Shown: positions 1-8,515, counted from the first letter of the stretch. The stretch is 64,000 bases of DNA from Thermococcus sp. JdF3 (GCF_012027495.1 NZ_SNUK01000002.1:310001-374000), one strand, 5' to 3'. The notes: generated by a model from the letters alone, not told the origin. Numbers and translations: made by a program.

Positions 1-254
1 CCATCGCCCAGATAAACTCCGATTACATAGGAAAGTTCCGGTGAAGGCTCTGTTACGATGCGTTTAATCCGGTTGAACGGGTCGTGAGTACCCTTGCACC
101 AGCGGAGCACCGTTGCCTTTGAAAGCCTGAGCTGGTACTCATCGGCTATAATATCGACGATTTTGCCATAGGAACATCCCATAGAACACAGGAACTTTAC
201 CCTCTCAACAACCTCGTGAAGTTCATTTACACCTAAATCTTTAATTTTCCTCAT
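1..254 (-). CDS. LAGLIDADG homing endonuclease-like protein, C-terminus cut by window edge
   Basis: The first 84 residues are visible; the gene runs off the left edge. Residues 14-60 look like a DNA-binding helix-turn-helix (KIVDIIADEYQL then KATVLRWCKG). The reading ends in SYVIGVYLGDG, which fits the first LAGLIDADG (DOD-type) endonuclease motif. No intein splice-junction context is present, so this looks like a free-standing endonuclease or a related DNA-binding protein. The ATG at 254 follows a TATA box by about 28 nt with no ribosome binding site, suggesting a leaderless mRNA. Base composition is more AT-rich than the neighbours, fitting a mobile origin. The catalytic remainder is not visible. 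Confidence 0.72.
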   Translation of the reverse strand, partial: MRKIKDLGVNELHEVVERVKFLCSMGCSYGKIVDIIADEYQLRLSKATVLRWCKGTHDPFNRIKRIVTEPSPELSYVIGVYLGD

Positions 255-281
255 GACTATCGATTAACGTAACACACGCGA

Positions 282-290
282 CAATAAAAA
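282..290 (-). promoter_or_regulatory. TATA box of the LAGLIDADG gene
   Basis: On the minus strand the sequence reads TTTTTATTG, 28 nt before the ATG at 254. That spacing would put transcription start at or next to the start codon. Confidence 0.4.
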
Positions 291-362
291 GTTTACCCCT
301 CCTCCGGGCACACATACAACCACCACTGCACAAACAAAGACACTAAAGCACAGAAATGAATA

Positions 363-440
363 TGGTAGCGGGGGGAAGATTTGAACTTCCGACCTCCGGG
401 TTATGAGCCCGGCGGGCACTCCTAGCTGCCCCACCCCGCT
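363..440 (-). tRNA. Initiator tRNA-Met (CAU)
   Basis: Read on the minus strand the gene starts AGCGGGG and ends CCCCGCT, then A and an encoded CCA. The 7-bp acceptor stem is perfect. The anticodon loop is CTCATAA (anticodon CAU) on the stem CCGGG/CCCGG. Three stacked G-C pairs next to the anticodon loop and an A1-U72 first pair are hallmarks of archaeal initiator tRNA rather than elongator tRNA-Met. The T loop GTTCAAATC is present. Its 3' end faces the LAGLIDADG gene 108 nt downstream. Confidence 0.93.
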
Positions 441-471
441 GCTCGACCCGTAGTTAGTGAACCGTGCAGGG

Positions 472-480
472 TTTATAAAT
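472..480 (-). promoter_or_regulatory. TATA box of the initiator tRNA gene
   Basis: The minus strand reads ATTTATAAAC, about 32-40 nt before the 5' end of the tRNA. The promoter of the phosphomevalonate dehydratase genes lies back to back with it on the other strand. Confidence 0.55.
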
Positions 481-492
481 TTTACGGGAGGG

Positions 493-500
493 ATTTATAA
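493..500 (+). promoter_or_regulatory. TATA box of the phosphomevalonate dehydratase operon
   Basis: ATTTATAA lies about 32 nt before the ATG at 532. An in-frame ATG at 457 lies upstream of this box and so cannot be the usual start. Confidence 0.5.
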
Positions 501-531
501 CCCACCCCACCCCAATCCCCACGGTGGTGTC

Positions 532-1692
532 ATGTACCTGACCAAGGAGGAGGAGCTGATTCTGGCGGGGGAGTACGGCTACGCCCTCCAGAAGGCGATG
601 GAGATACTCGTCGCCCTTGGAGAAATTTACGGTGCTGAGAGACTCATTCCGATAAAGAGCGCCCAGATTGCAGGCGTTTCCTACAAGAACATCGGCGATG
701 CGGGGATGGAGTTCCTGAGGGACTTCGCCGACGCCGGCGCAAAGGTCAGCGTCTACACGACCCTCAACCCCGCGGGCATGGGCGACGATGAGTTTATGGA
801 AAAGCAGAGGGAAGTTCTCGAGCTCTACAGAAGGATGGGGATTGAGATCACCTCAACCTGTACCCCGTACTACGGCGCGAACCTTCCGAAGTTCGGCGAC
901 CACATAGCCTGGAGCGAAAGCTCGGCCGTCAGCTTCGCCAACTCCATCCTGGGCGCAAGGACGAACAGAGAAGGCGGTCCGTCAAGCCTGGCCGCCGCGA
1001 TAGTCGGCAGGACCCCCAACTACGGCCTCCACCTGGACGAGAACAGGAAAGCGACGGTGATTGTCAACGTTGACGCGGAGGTGGAGACCTTCGTTGACTA
1101 CGCGGCCCTCGGCTACCACCTGGGCAGGACGCTCGGCAACGATGTGCCCTACCTCAGGGGGTTAAAACCCGAGAGAACCGAACTCCTCAAGGAGATGGGA
1201 GCGGCGATGGCAGCGAGCGGGTCGATAGCGCTCTACCACGTGGAGGGCGAGACTCCAGAGTACCGCACCGCAATAGCGGAGGAACTTGAGACGATAACCG
1301 TTGAAGATTCCGATATTAGGGCCATGCGGGAGGAGTTCAGGGACGACTGGACGGACATAGACATGATCCTCATCGGCTGTCCCCACGCATCCCTCGGAGA
1401 GGTGAAGGAGATTGCGGAGCTCCTCAGGATGCGCGGGAGGCCCCTCAGGATACCCCTGTTCATCACGGCAAGCGGCGCCGTCAAGGCTTTGGCCGATGCC
1501 CTCGGCTACACGGAGATAATAGAGCGCTACAACGGGAGAATAATAGCGGACGTCTGCTTCGTTGTCTCCCCCATAAAGGGATGGTACCGGGGGATAGCCA
1601 CCAACAGTGGAAAATCCGCGTTTTACTTCCGCTCATTCGGATTCAGCGTCAGGCTGGACGATGCAGAGGACTTGATAAGGGAGGCGCCGTGA
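532..1692 (+). CDS. Phosphomevalonate dehydratase large subunit (aconitase X type)
   Basis: A 386-residue member of the AcnX catalytic (DUF521) family. In archaea the large and small subunits together dehydrate mevalonate 5-phosphate to trans-anhydromevalonate 5-phosphate, a step of the archaeal mevalonate route to isoprenoid lipids. Recognisable stretches include CTPYYGANLPKFGDHIAWSE and AIVGRTPNYGLHLDENRKA, typical of the family, with an [4Fe-4S]-type active site expected. The start at 532 is preceded by GGTGGTGT and lies 32 nt after a TATA box. The small subunit gene follows after 10 nt and both share one promoter. Product assignment is confident by family; substrate follows from the archaeal context. 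Confidence 0.9.
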   Translation: MYLTKEEELILAGEYGYALQKAMEILVALGEIYGAERLIPIKSAQIAGVSYKNIGDAGMEFLRDFADAGAKVSVYTTLNPAGMGDDEFMEKQREVLELYRRMGIEITSTCTPYYGANLPKFGDHIAWSESSAVSFANSILGARTNREGGPSSLAAAIVGRTPNYGLHLDENRKATVIVNVDAEVETFVDYAALGYHLGRTLGNDVPYLRGLKPERTELLKEMGAAMAASGSIALYHVEGETPEYRTAIAEELETITVEDSDIRAMREEFRDDWTDIDMILIGCPHASLGEVKEIAELLRMRGRPLRIPLFITASGAVKALADALGYTEIIERYNGRIIADVCFVVSPIKGWYRGIATNSGKSAFYFRSFGFSVRLDDAEDLIREAP

Positions 1693-1702
1693 GGTGGCGG
1701 GA

Positions 1703-2104
1703 ATGAAGCTCAAGGGAAGGAAGATAGTCGGGGGAAAGGCAGAAGGAGAGCTGATAGTTTCCAGGAAAGCCCTTTCGTTCCTCGGCGGTGTTGACCCCGA
1801 AACGGGCATCGTCACCGATGCGGAGAGCGACATAAGGGGGCAGAGCATAGCCGGGAAGATACTCGCGTTCCCCCGCGGGAAGGGCTCGACGGTCGGTTCC
1901 TACGTCATCTATGCCCTGAAAAAGAACGGGAAGGCACCGAAGGCCATAATCGTCGGCGAAGCTGAGACCATAGTCGCGACGGGTGCAATAATAGCCGGCA
2001 TCCCCATGGTCGATGGCATCGATGTTTCGAGGCTGAGGAGCGGGGAGCGCGTTAAGGTCGATGCAGACTCCGGGGAGGTGGAGGTTCCCGAACCCGGGGA
2101 GTAG
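1703..2104 (+). CDS. Phosphomevalonate dehydratase small subunit (AcnX swivel, DUF126)
   Basis: A 133-residue swivel-domain protein starting MKLKGRKIVGGKAEGE. It corresponds to the C-terminal swivel of aconitase-type enzymes and closes over the active site of the large subunit encoded just upstream. The conserved core GGVDPETGIVTDAESDIRGQ and the segment GKGSTVGSYVIYAL are characteristic. A GTG at 1694 could start the frame, but GAGGTG at 1691-1696 is a well-placed ribosome binding site for the ATG at 1703, so that start is preferred. The pair forms a two-gene operon. Confidence 0.9.
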   Translation: MKLKGRKIVGGKAEGELIVSRKALSFLGGVDPETGIVTDAESDIRGQSIAGKILAFPRGKGSTVGSYVIYALKKNGKAPKAIIVGEAETIVATGAIIAGIPMVDGIDVSRLRSGERVKVDADSGEVEVPEPGE

Positions 2105-2143
2105 GTTTTTAACCCCTCTCGACTCTTTATTCTGGGAGGAAAA

Positions 2144-3433
2144 ATGTCGAGGGGAATTTACGAGTGCATCAGGTGCGGCCGCAGGGAGGTCGTCGACTCC
2201 AGCGAGCCGGTTCTGGAGAGAAGCTGCCCCGCGTGCGGCGGCGACATGGTTCTGGTGGGCTTTGAGGCCGGGGCCGAAAACGCCGAAATCCCTGGAGCCC
2301 CGAACGAACCATCCGTCTCCCAGCGCATTCCTCTCCACGCCGTTCATCCAGCGGCACTTCCACCGGCTGTAGTGGCGAAGCTGAGTGAGTTCTACGTCAT
2401 CGAGCCCCGCGGGGTCGAGGGCAACGTCTTCACATTCGAGGTCAGGGACGTCCTGGAGGGAGACTTTGAAAGGGTTCTGAGGGAGCTCGAGGAGCTCGGC
2501 TACTGGGCGGCCCTCAAGAGGCGCGGGGGAAAGGTTCTCCTCTACGTCTTCCCCGCCGGGGAGGTCAAGGAGGACAACCGCTGGCTCCCCTGGGTCTTCT
2601 TAATCGCGACGATATTCACCACGTTCCTCGCCGGATACTGGCTCTCCCTGAGCTACATCTCCCTCCTCGACGAATACGGCCTGCCCGGGATAAGAAACCC
2701 CTACGTCAACGCGCTGGCATTTTCAATAAGCGTCATGGCGATACTCGGAACCCACGAGCTGGGCCACAAAATAGCCGCGGCCTACCACGGCGTCCGCGCC
2801 ACGATGCCCTACTTCATCCCGTTCCCCAGTATGCTCGGAACGATGGGCGCGGTGATAAGGGTGAAATCCCCACTGCCAACGAGGGACGCCGCCATCGACC
2901 TCGGCGTGAGCGGCCCGATAGCGGGTTTTCTCGTTGCCATCCCCGTCAGCATAATAGGGTTAAAGCTGTCGGTTCCAGTTCCCATCAGCATGGTGCCGCC
3001 AACGGGGGGGATAACCTTCGGCGAGAACCTATTTTTCATGTTCATTGAGAAGTACGTGGTGACGTTCCCCGAGAACAGCGTCGTGTTCCTCCATCCGGTC
3101 GCCATAGCGGGGTGGGTCGGAATACTGGTGACCTTCCTGAACCTCATCCCCGCGGCCCAGCTTGACGGGGGCCACATAGCGAGGGCGTTCCTGGGAGAGA
3201 GGACGCACCGCTACCTGACCACGGCCGTTGGGCTCGTGCTCATAGGCATGAGCTTCCTCTGGGTAGGATGGCTGATATGGGGAATCCTCGTCCTCATGAT
3301 GGGTGCGGTGGGCAACCCCGGCGCCCTCGACGAGGTGTCTCCAATATCGAAGAAGAGAATTGCCCTGGCGCTGGCGGCGCTGGTGCTCTTCATACTCTCC
3401 GCAACCCCTGCCCCGATAAGCGCTACCGGCTGA
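2144..3433 (+). CDS. Site-2 protease family membrane zinc metalloprotease (M50) with N-terminal zinc ribbon
   Basis: A 429-residue integral membrane protein. Residues 7-38 form a zinc ribbon (CIRCG and CPACGG pairs). A soluble region follows, and from about residue 146 there are six or more hydrophobic segments. The zinc-binding HELGH of M50 proteases lies near residue 204, and LIPAAQLDGGH near residue 338 supplies the conserved aspartate motif of site-2 proteases. Such enzymes cut membrane-anchored proteins, often regulators; no substrate can be named here. A TATA-like TTTTTAA lies about 32 nt before the ATG. The 3' end overlaps the convergent HTH gene by 11 nt. Confidence 0.88.
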   Translation: MSRGIYECIRCGRREVVDSSEPVLERSCPACGGDMVLVGFEAGAENAEIPGAPNEPSVSQRIPLHAVHPAALPPAVVAKLSEFYVIEPRGVEGNVFTFEVRDVLEGDFERVLRELEELGYWAALKRRGGKVLLYVFPAGEVKEDNRWLPWVFLIATIFTTFLAGYWLSLSYISLLDEYGLPGIRNPYVNALAFSISVMAILGTHELGHKIAAAYHGVRATMPYFIPFPSMLGTMGAVIRVKSPLPTRDAAIDLGVSGPIAGFLVAIPVSIIGLKLSVPVPISMVPPTGGITFGENLFFMFIEKYVVTFPENSVVFLHPVAIAGWVGILVTFLNLIPAAQLDGGHIARAFLGERTHRYLTTAVGLVLIGMSFLWVGWLIWGILVLMMGAVGNPGALDEVSPISKKRIALALAALVLFILSATPAPISATG

Positions 3434-3854
3434 CTCGCCCCTTCTTTTTCTCCTTGAGTATCTGCTCGATGTCGTAGTATATCGAGTCCCTCGAGACCCC
3501 GAACATCCTCGCTATTTCGGATATGTTTAGGACGCGGGGGTTGTAGTTGAACTCCTCAAGAACACGCCCCAGGAGCCGCCTGCGCTCCTCAACGGTGCAC
3601 TCGTTCAGCGGCCGCCTCTCCAGGGGGGCGTTGTAGACGGCAACCGCGACCGCGTAGGTTCTCCTCGTGACCGGCGTGATGTACGTCCCTATCTCGAAGT
3701 CGACAACGGACGCACCGGGCGGGAGCTTCAGGTTCACCTTCTCAACGGCCTTTGCTATCGCGTCAGCCCGGCTCTTACCCGTTGAGTGCTCGGCTATGAC
3801 CCCCTTTGCCATATCTTGATGCGGATCGATCAGTATCGTAACGGTAAGGTTCAT
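3423..3854 (-). CDS. HTH DNA-binding protein, putative regulator divergent from pilin genes
   Basis: A protein of 143 residues from ATG 3854, which is preceded by TGGAG. A GTG at 3995 would add 47 residues (190 in all), but their codon use is atypical, so the shorter form is preferred with doubt. Residues 1-95 form an alpha-beta domain (MNLTVTILIDPHQ, TGKSRADAIAKAV, FEIGTYITPVTRR) of unknown function. The C-terminus holds a helix-turn-helix, ISEIARMFGVSRDSIYYDIE. It is divergent from the pilin-like genes and could regulate them, which is inference. No characterised homologue recognised. Confidence 0.6.
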   Translation of the reverse strand: MNLTVTILIDPHQDMAKGVIAEHSTGKSRADAIAKAVEKVNLKLPPGASVVDFEIGTYITPVTRRTYAVAVAVYNAPLERRPLNECTVEERRRLLGRVLEEFNYNPRVLNISEIARMFGVSRDSIYYDIEQILKEKKKGRVSR

Positions 3855-4057
3855 AAAAGCTCCAAAGGCCAGATTAATCTTCGCGGATGATATGAAGCCC
3901 TGGCGACGTGACAGGATTTCCTCCGACTGGAGTACGACGTTCCTTGTACAATCTTCAACGCTCGCAGAGTCGTGTTGGATACTTACCAATTCCACGGGAC
4001 CACCCCTTGAGGTTTCCGCAATATTGAGTATGCTCCCCCTAAATTTGGGCAGAAAGC

Positions 4058-4066
4058 TATATAAGT
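4058..4066 (+). promoter_or_regulatory. TATA box of the pilin genes
   Basis: CTATATAAG lies about 50 nt before the ATG at 4115, leaving a leader of roughly 25 nt with a strong GGAGGTG ribosome binding site at 4102-4108. Confidence 0.5.
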
Positions 4067-4114
4067 TTTTTCGGGCCTAAAATAGGGTGAAGTAACTCCC
4101 CGGAGGTGTCGGAA

Positions 4115-4519
4115 ATGTTCAGGCTAAGAAGGAAGAAGGGTCAGGGCGCCATCGAGTACCTGTTCATGATCGCGGCGGCCCTGGTTATAATCCTGATTGC
4201 GGTTAGGTACGTGAGCAACGCAGGTCAGAATGCTAGCTCTCAGGGCGATTTGGCACAAATTCAAGCCCAAGTCGAAACGATCAAGGCCCAACTCCAGGCA
4301 TCTGGCCAGGACTTAGACGAGATTAAGATACCGTACACATACAATGAGATCTCAGGAGAAACCACATTCAACGATCTTTACAAGATTTGTACAGGTACCT
4401 CCACTAGTGGAACTCTCGAATACTTTAACGAAACTGCCAACACAACTCAGAGCACTTCACTAAGCATCAACAGATACACCGCATGCAAAGCTATCGTGGA
4501 CTGGTGGAACAAACAGTGA
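4115..4519 (+). CDS. Class III signal peptide pilin-like protein
   Basis: A 134-residue protein starting MFRLRRKKGQGAIEYLF. The basic stretch followed by GQGAIEYLF and a hydrophobic helix is the archaeal class III signal peptide, which EppA-type prepilin peptidase cuts before the glutamine. The mature protein would be an adhesion-pilus subunit with an N-terminal helix and a surface domain. It contains two cysteines (KICTG and TACKA) that could form a disulfide. Codon use in the second half is more AT-rich than in neighbouring genes, common in surface proteins. The GTG at 4106 sits inside the ribosome binding site, so ATG 4115 is chosen. Confidence 0.8.
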   Translation: MFRLRRKKGQGAIEYLFMIAAALVIILIAVRYVSNAGQNASSQGDLAQIQAQVETIKAQLQASGQDLDEIKIPYTYNEISGETTFNDLYKICTGTSTSGTLEYFNETANTTQSTSLSINRYTACKAIVDWWNKQ

Positions 4520-4568
4520 TGCCGCTCGCTTCGAAGTTTTCTTTTCTTTTGTTGGGATGGTGATCTCA

Positions 4569-4967
4569 ATGCGCGCTCAGGCATCTCTGGAGTACCTCTT
4601 CATGCTCGCCGGCATGTTTGTCCTCGTTCTCGCAACCCTATTCGCCTATAACAACGGTGTCCTTCCACATACCATTCAAACCGGCGAGCAGGTGAACCTG
4701 CTCCAGCTCCAGAACGACGCGCAGTACATCGTAGTACAGCTCAACGCCAACAACCTGTGGGACGACCTCAAGCCCAAAACCGTCTCCCTCTCAGAATCGA
4801 ACGGAGAAACCACCTGCAGTGTCGATGGGACATCATACAGCGGTACCCACTCAGGAGTTATAGATTATTCAACGGACGGCAAGACACTTGAGGAAATCTA
4901 CAACGACTGCATGGACGGCAACGCCGGCGCGTGTCAGGTCATAATCTGCGCCCTCGGGGCGGACTGA
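4569..4967 (+). CDS. Class III signal peptide pilin-like protein
   Basis: A 132-residue protein starting MRAQASLEYLFMLAG, again with the Q-x-S-x-E-Y-L-F core of class III signal peptides and a hydrophobic helix. Cleavage would occur before the glutamine at residue 4. The C-terminal half has four cysteines (TTCSV, NDCMD, GACQ, IICAL), possibly two disulfides. It follows the first pilin by about 50 nt with GGTGAT before the ATG, so the two are probably co-transcribed major and minor subunits. The ATG at 4557 would lengthen the protein by four residues and break the usual short basic N-terminus. Confidence 0.78.
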   Translation: MRAQASLEYLFMLAGMFVLVLATLFAYNNGVLPHTIQTGEQVNLLQLQNDAQYIVVQLNANNLWDDLKPKTVSLSESNGETTCSVDGTSYSGTHSGVIDYSTDGKTLEEIYNDCMDGNAGACQVIICALGAD

Positions 4968-5024
4968 ATTCTGACGAAAAACCTTTAACGTTCCTGCGGC
5001 AACTATCCCCTTAAGGTGACAGCC

Positions 5025-5582
5025 ATGGGACTCTTTTCATTCGGCTCCAGGAGGGGCAAAATAAAAAAGCTCATCGAAGAGGAGCGCTTCGACGAAGCAC
5101 TGGCAATCGTTATAAAGGATAAAAAAGCCCTGGAGGGTTTAATTGAACTCCTGGACGAAAGCTCTCCCGGAATCAGGGGGGACGCCCTCCTGCTGCTCGG
5201 AATGGTGGCCGAGCGGAGGGGCGACCTCCTGGAGGGGCGGCTGAGGATGGTGTTCCCAAAGGCGGTGGCGCTCACCAGGGACAGAAACCCGTACGTCCAG
5301 GAAAACGCCATGGTGCTCTCCTACGAGCTCGCCAGGCGGTTTGGAGAGACGGTGCGGGCGCTGCGGGCGGAGGTAAGTGACGATATAATCAGGGCGGTGG
5401 TTGAGGGCGGTCGGAACCTCAAGGGGTTCGCGGCACTCATGGCGGGACAGCTCGGCATGACGGAGGCAAGGCCCTACATCGAGGAGCTCGTGGGCGTCGA
5501 GGACAAGGTTATACTTCCGTTCGAGGGCAGGAAGTGGGTACCGCTGGGGGAGATAGCGAGGGAGGCCCTTGAAAAGCTCTAG
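5025..5582 (+). CDS. HEAT-repeat-like protein, unknown function
   Basis: A 185-residue soluble protein made of helical repeats. The segments EERFDEALAIVIKDKKALEG, RNPYVQENAMVLSYELARR and KGFAALMAGQLGMTEARPYI resemble HEAT or armadillo-like repeats, which mediate protein contacts. No catalytic motif seen. AAGGTGA at 5013-5019 is the ribosome binding site for ATG 5025; the GTG at 5016 lies within it. It follows the pilin genes in the same direction with a 57-nt gap, so a link to pilus biogenesis is possible but unproven. Confidence 0.6.
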   Translation: MGLFSFGSRRGKIKKLIEEERFDEALAIVIKDKKALEGLIELLDESSPGIRGDALLLLGMVAERRGDLLEGRLRMVFPKAVALTRDRNPYVQENAMVLSYELARRFGETVRALRAEVSDDIIRAVVEGGRNLKGFAALMAGQLGMTEARPYIEELVGVEDKVILPFEGRKWVPLGEIAREALEKL

Positions 5583-5634
5583 GTGATACCATCAATCCAC
5601 GGTGGTGTGGAATAGAAAAACTTATCGGTAGGAA

Positions 5635-5656
5635 CCCCCTGAACCGGTTCAGGGGG
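5635..5656. promoter_or_regulatory. Perfect 22-bp palindrome abutting the start of the frameshifted ATPase gene
   Basis: The arms are CCCCCTGAACC and GGTTCAGGGGG with no spacer. The right arm carries the GGGGG ribosome binding site, five nt before ATG 5662, and a TATA-like AAAAACTTATC lies about 15 nt upstream. Placement suggests an operator at the transcription start, or an RNA hairpin hiding the ribosome binding site. Confidence 0.6.
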
Positions 5657-5661
5657 TATCC

Positions 5662-6815
5662 ATGTCAAGACTCCATATCGGAAAGAGGGGGGAGAATGCA
5701 CATTTCTTTGATCAAAGACCTAGAAAGGACGCGAGCAACCTGTTCGGTAGGGAGGAGGAGATTGAGAAGCTGTCCAGGGCGCTTGAGTCTCGAAGCTGGG
5801 TTGCTGTTCTGGGACCCAGGATGGTGGGAAAGACAAGTCTGACGTGGGCGGGAGCCAATGTATTTGCCGCAAAAAACGGATACCGTGTCGTTTTGTTGAT
5901 TTAAGAGATACAGACACATTTAGAGGAGCCACCGAGAAAATTCTGGGGCGTTTACCAAAGTCAACTCTGGATAAACTCTCAAAACATATCTCCGAGGTCT
6001 CCGCTTCGGCACTCGGAGCTGGTGTTGCAGTTAAGCTCAAGGAGAGCACCTCAGCAAGGCAGGCTTTGGTGGACGCTTTCTCCACACTAAAAGACACCGT
6101 TCTCATTCTTGATGAGGTTCAAAACATTCAGCAGGGCGTGCCCCATTTTCTAACAGCCCTGGGCTCGATTTTCAACGAGAACGATTCACTTCTGATCATC
6201 TTCACCGGATCCTACGCGGGTGTTGTCAGGAGACTGTTTGAGTCAACCCATGAAGACCCCCTTTTCGGTAGGATACCTATTGAGATACGCCTCTCCCCGT
6301 GGCCGGAGGATGTCGCGGAGAATTTCCTGGAAACGGGGTTTAAAAGGTTTGGAATCCCGTATGGGCAGAGAGAAATACGGGAAGCCATACGGAGACTCGG
6401 CACACTGCCGGGATGGCTGAATCTTTACGGGGTGAGGAGGTACATCGAGAGACATCACGAAAGAGCCTTGAGAACCGCGTTGAATGTGGCGGTCAGGGAA
6501 GCTCAAAAAGAGCTGGAGCATCTGCTGGAGGGCAGAACCCCCAAGGCGAGGGCGGTTATCAAACTGCTTGCATTTGGCGCTACTTGGAGAGAACTGCTGG
6601 AGACTGGAATCACGAAAGGGGCACTCAGTCATCTGCTAACAATCCTAACCGATGAGCTCTTTATCGTAGATAAGGACGAGTCGGGAGTTTACTACTTTAG
6701 CGACCCGGTCTACCGAAAGGCCGCAATGGGACTCCAATCTTGGGAACGGATGCTCAACGTTGAGGATAAGATGATACCCCGTAGGACGACAAAAAGTGAA
6801 TACCCTCTGAGGTGA
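5662..6815 (+). pseudogene. Archaeal P-loop ATPase, broken by a one-base frameshift at 5891-5895
   Basis: Two overlapping frames together give one archaeal AAA-like ATPase of about 384 residues. The first frame carries FGREEEIEKL and the Walker A motif GPRMVGKTSL, then runs into a stop after GYRVV. Adding one T to the TTTT run at 5891-5894 would restore GYRVVFVDLRDTDTF and the rest: Walker B TVLILDEVQ, sensor IIFTGSYAGVV, and a C-terminal winged helix. The rest of the frame is intact, so the change is recent, a sequencing error or programmed. It belongs to the same family as the gene at 11005. Its role is unknown; family members occur in many divergent copies in Thermococcales. Confidence 0.82.
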
Positions 6816-6929
6816 GGCCCTTGAAAAACTTCCATAAGCTGAAATCGAATTGATTTATTTTTCCCATCATTCCATGTATGTTGCGAAAGATTAATAAGCC
6901 TGTTCGTTTTAACTACTTAAGGTGATACC

Positions 6930-7166
6930 ATGATTGAGGAGCTGCTGTTCCTGTTTTTCCTGCTCCTGGCCATACTGCTGGTAGTCAAGGTTGGCTGGGG
7001 AGTGCTGAAGTACCTTGTGGCCAACGCGATAATCGGCCTGATTATCCTGTGGTTCACGAACTGGATAGGAATATCGGACGTGCCGCTGACGGCGCTGAAC
7101 GTTCTGGTGGTCGCCATAGGCGGAATACTGGGCGTCATAGCGTTGATAATAGTCTACTGGTTCTAA
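6930..7166 (+). CDS. BofA-family small membrane protein
   Basis: A 78-residue protein with two or three hydrophobic helices. The pattern VANAIIGLIILWFTNWIG matches the family annotated as pro-sigmaK processing inhibitor BofA. In archaea there is no sigma K, so the bacterial name says nothing about role. BofA in Bacillus restrains an M50 intramembrane protease, and this window also holds an M50 protease 3.5 kb upstream, but a link is speculative. The start ATG follows AGGTGATACC, and a TATA-like AGATTAATAAG lies about 35 nt upstream. Confidence 0.7.
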   Translation: MIEELLFLFFLLLAILLVVKVGWGVLKYLVANAIIGLIILWFTNWIGISDVPLTALNVLVVAIGGILGVIALIIVYWF

Positions 7167-7188
7167 CCGGATTCCCTTCCCGTTCCTA

Positions 7189-7199
7189 AACTTTTATAA
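7189..7199 (+). promoter_or_regulatory. TATA box of the aRF1 gene
   Basis: ACTTTTATAAATT sits about 70 nt before ATG 7268, giving an untranslated leader of roughly 45 nt with ribosome binding site GGGGAGTGAT. Confidence 0.45.
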
Positions 7200-7267
7200 A
7201 TTCCCTACTTTTTCATTCTCAGACAGCGAAAACTGGCTGGAAAACGTTCTGAAGGGGAGTGATGCTC

Positions 7268-8515
7268 ATGTCTCACAAGTCAGCAGAGATGTATGAACTC
7301 AAGAAGAAGGTCGAGGAGCTGAAGGGTTATCGAGGTCGAGCCACCGAACTGGTGAGCCTCTACGTTCCGGCTGGATACGACCTGAACAAGGTTATGCAGC
7401 AGCTGAGGGAGGAGTATGGAACAGCTCAGAACATCAAGAGCAAGTCAACCCGAAAGAACGTCCTCGGTGCCCTTGAGAGGGCGATGCAGCACCTCAAGCT
7501 CTACCGCAAGACCCCCGAGACCGGCCTGGCCCTCTTCGTCGGAAACGTCAGCGAGCAGGAGGGCGTCAGCGACATAAAGCTCTGGGCGATAATCCCGCCC
7601 GAACCCCTCAAGGTCAGGCTCTACCGGTGCGACCAGACTTTCATCACCGAGCCCCTGGAGGAGATGCTCCGCGTCAAGGACGCCTACGGCCTCATAACCG
7701 TTGAGAAGAACGAGGCCACCATCGGAGTCCTCCGCGGAAAGCGAATTGACGTCATAGACGAGCTGACCTCCAACGTCCCGGGCAAGACGAGGGCCGGCGG
7801 TCAGTCTGCCAGGCGTTACGAGCGCATCCGTGAGCAGGAGACCCACGAGTTCATGAAGCGCATCGCCGAGCACGCCAACAAGGCCTTCCTTCCCCTCCTC
7901 GAGAAGGGCGAGCTGAGGGGCATCATCATAGGCGGCCCCGGACCGACCAAGGAGGACTTCATAGACGGAGAGTACCTCCACCACGAGCTCAGGAAGAAGA
8001 TAATTGGCGTCGTTGATATCAGCTACAGTGGAGCCTACGGCCTCAAGGAGCTCGTCGAGAAGGCCAGCGACATCCTCAGGGATCACGAGGCCATAAAGGA
8101 GCGCCACCTCATACAGAACTTCTTCAAGCACCTCGTCAAGGACACCGGGATGATAACGTACGGTGAGAACGAAGTCAGGAAGGCCCTTGAACTCGGCGCC
8201 GTCGATACGCTCCTCATCAGCGAGGGCTACGACAGGGTCAGGGTTAAGGTTAAGTGCAACAGCTGCGGCTGGGAAGAGCTCAAGACCATGAGCGAGTCCG
8301 AGTTCCACGTTTACAGGAAGAAGCTCACCCACTGCCCCAAGTGCGGCAGTCAGAACCTCAGCTTCGAGAAGTGGGACGTCGCGGAGGAGCTAATAAAAAT
8401 GGCGGAGGAATCCGGCTCCGAGGTGGAGGTCATCTCCCTCGACACCGAGGAGGGCCAGCAGTTCTACAAGGCCTTCGGCGGAATCGCCGCGTTCCTGAGG
8501 TACAAGATTCAGTGA
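7268..8515 (+). CDS. prf1: Peptide chain release factor aRF1
   Basis: A 415-residue archaeal/eukaryal-type class 1 release factor. Domain 1 carries the NIKS stop-codon recognition motif ([14 protein letters not shown], residues near 60) and the middle domain has the GGQ motif ([15 protein letters not shown]) that triggers peptidyl-tRNA hydrolysis. The C-terminal domain includes a zinc-ribbon-like CNSCGWEE and CPKCGSQN. It recognises all three stop codons and works with aEF1A and ABCE1. The start [14 protein letters not shown] matches the expected N-terminus; upstream GTG 7259 and ATG 7262 fall within the ribosome binding site GGAGTGATG. Codon use is highly optimised, as expected for a translation gene. 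Confidence 0.97.
   Translation: MSHKSAEMYELKKKVEELKGYRGRATELVSLYVPAGYDLNKVMQQLREEYGTAQNIKSKSTRKNVLGALERAMQHLKLYRKTPETGLALFVGNVSEQEGVSDIKLWAIIPPEPLKVRLYRCDQTFITEPLEEMLRVKDAYGLITVEKNEATIGVLRGKRIDVIDELTSNVPGKTRAGGQSARRYERIREQETHEFMKRIAEHANKAFLPLLEKGELRGIIIGGPGPTKEDFIDGEYLHHELRKKIIGVVDISYSGAYGLKELVEKASDILRDHEAIKERHLIQNFFKHLVKDTGMITYGENEVRKALELGAVDTLLISEGYDRVRVKVKCNSCGWEELKTMSESEFHVYRKKLTHCPKCGSQNLSFEKWDVAEELIKMAEESGSEVEVISLDTEEGQQFYKAFGGIAAFLRYKIQ

Noticed and set aside
1-254. Intein rather than free-standing endonuclease
   Set aside because: The gene has its own start codon and TATA box and no N-extein or splice-junction cysteine or serine block before the LAGLIDADG region.
3855-3995. Upstream 47-residue extension of the HTH protein from GTG 3995
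   Set aside because: Codon use differs from the rest of the gene and a TGGAG-preceded ATG at 3854 fits better; not fully excluded.
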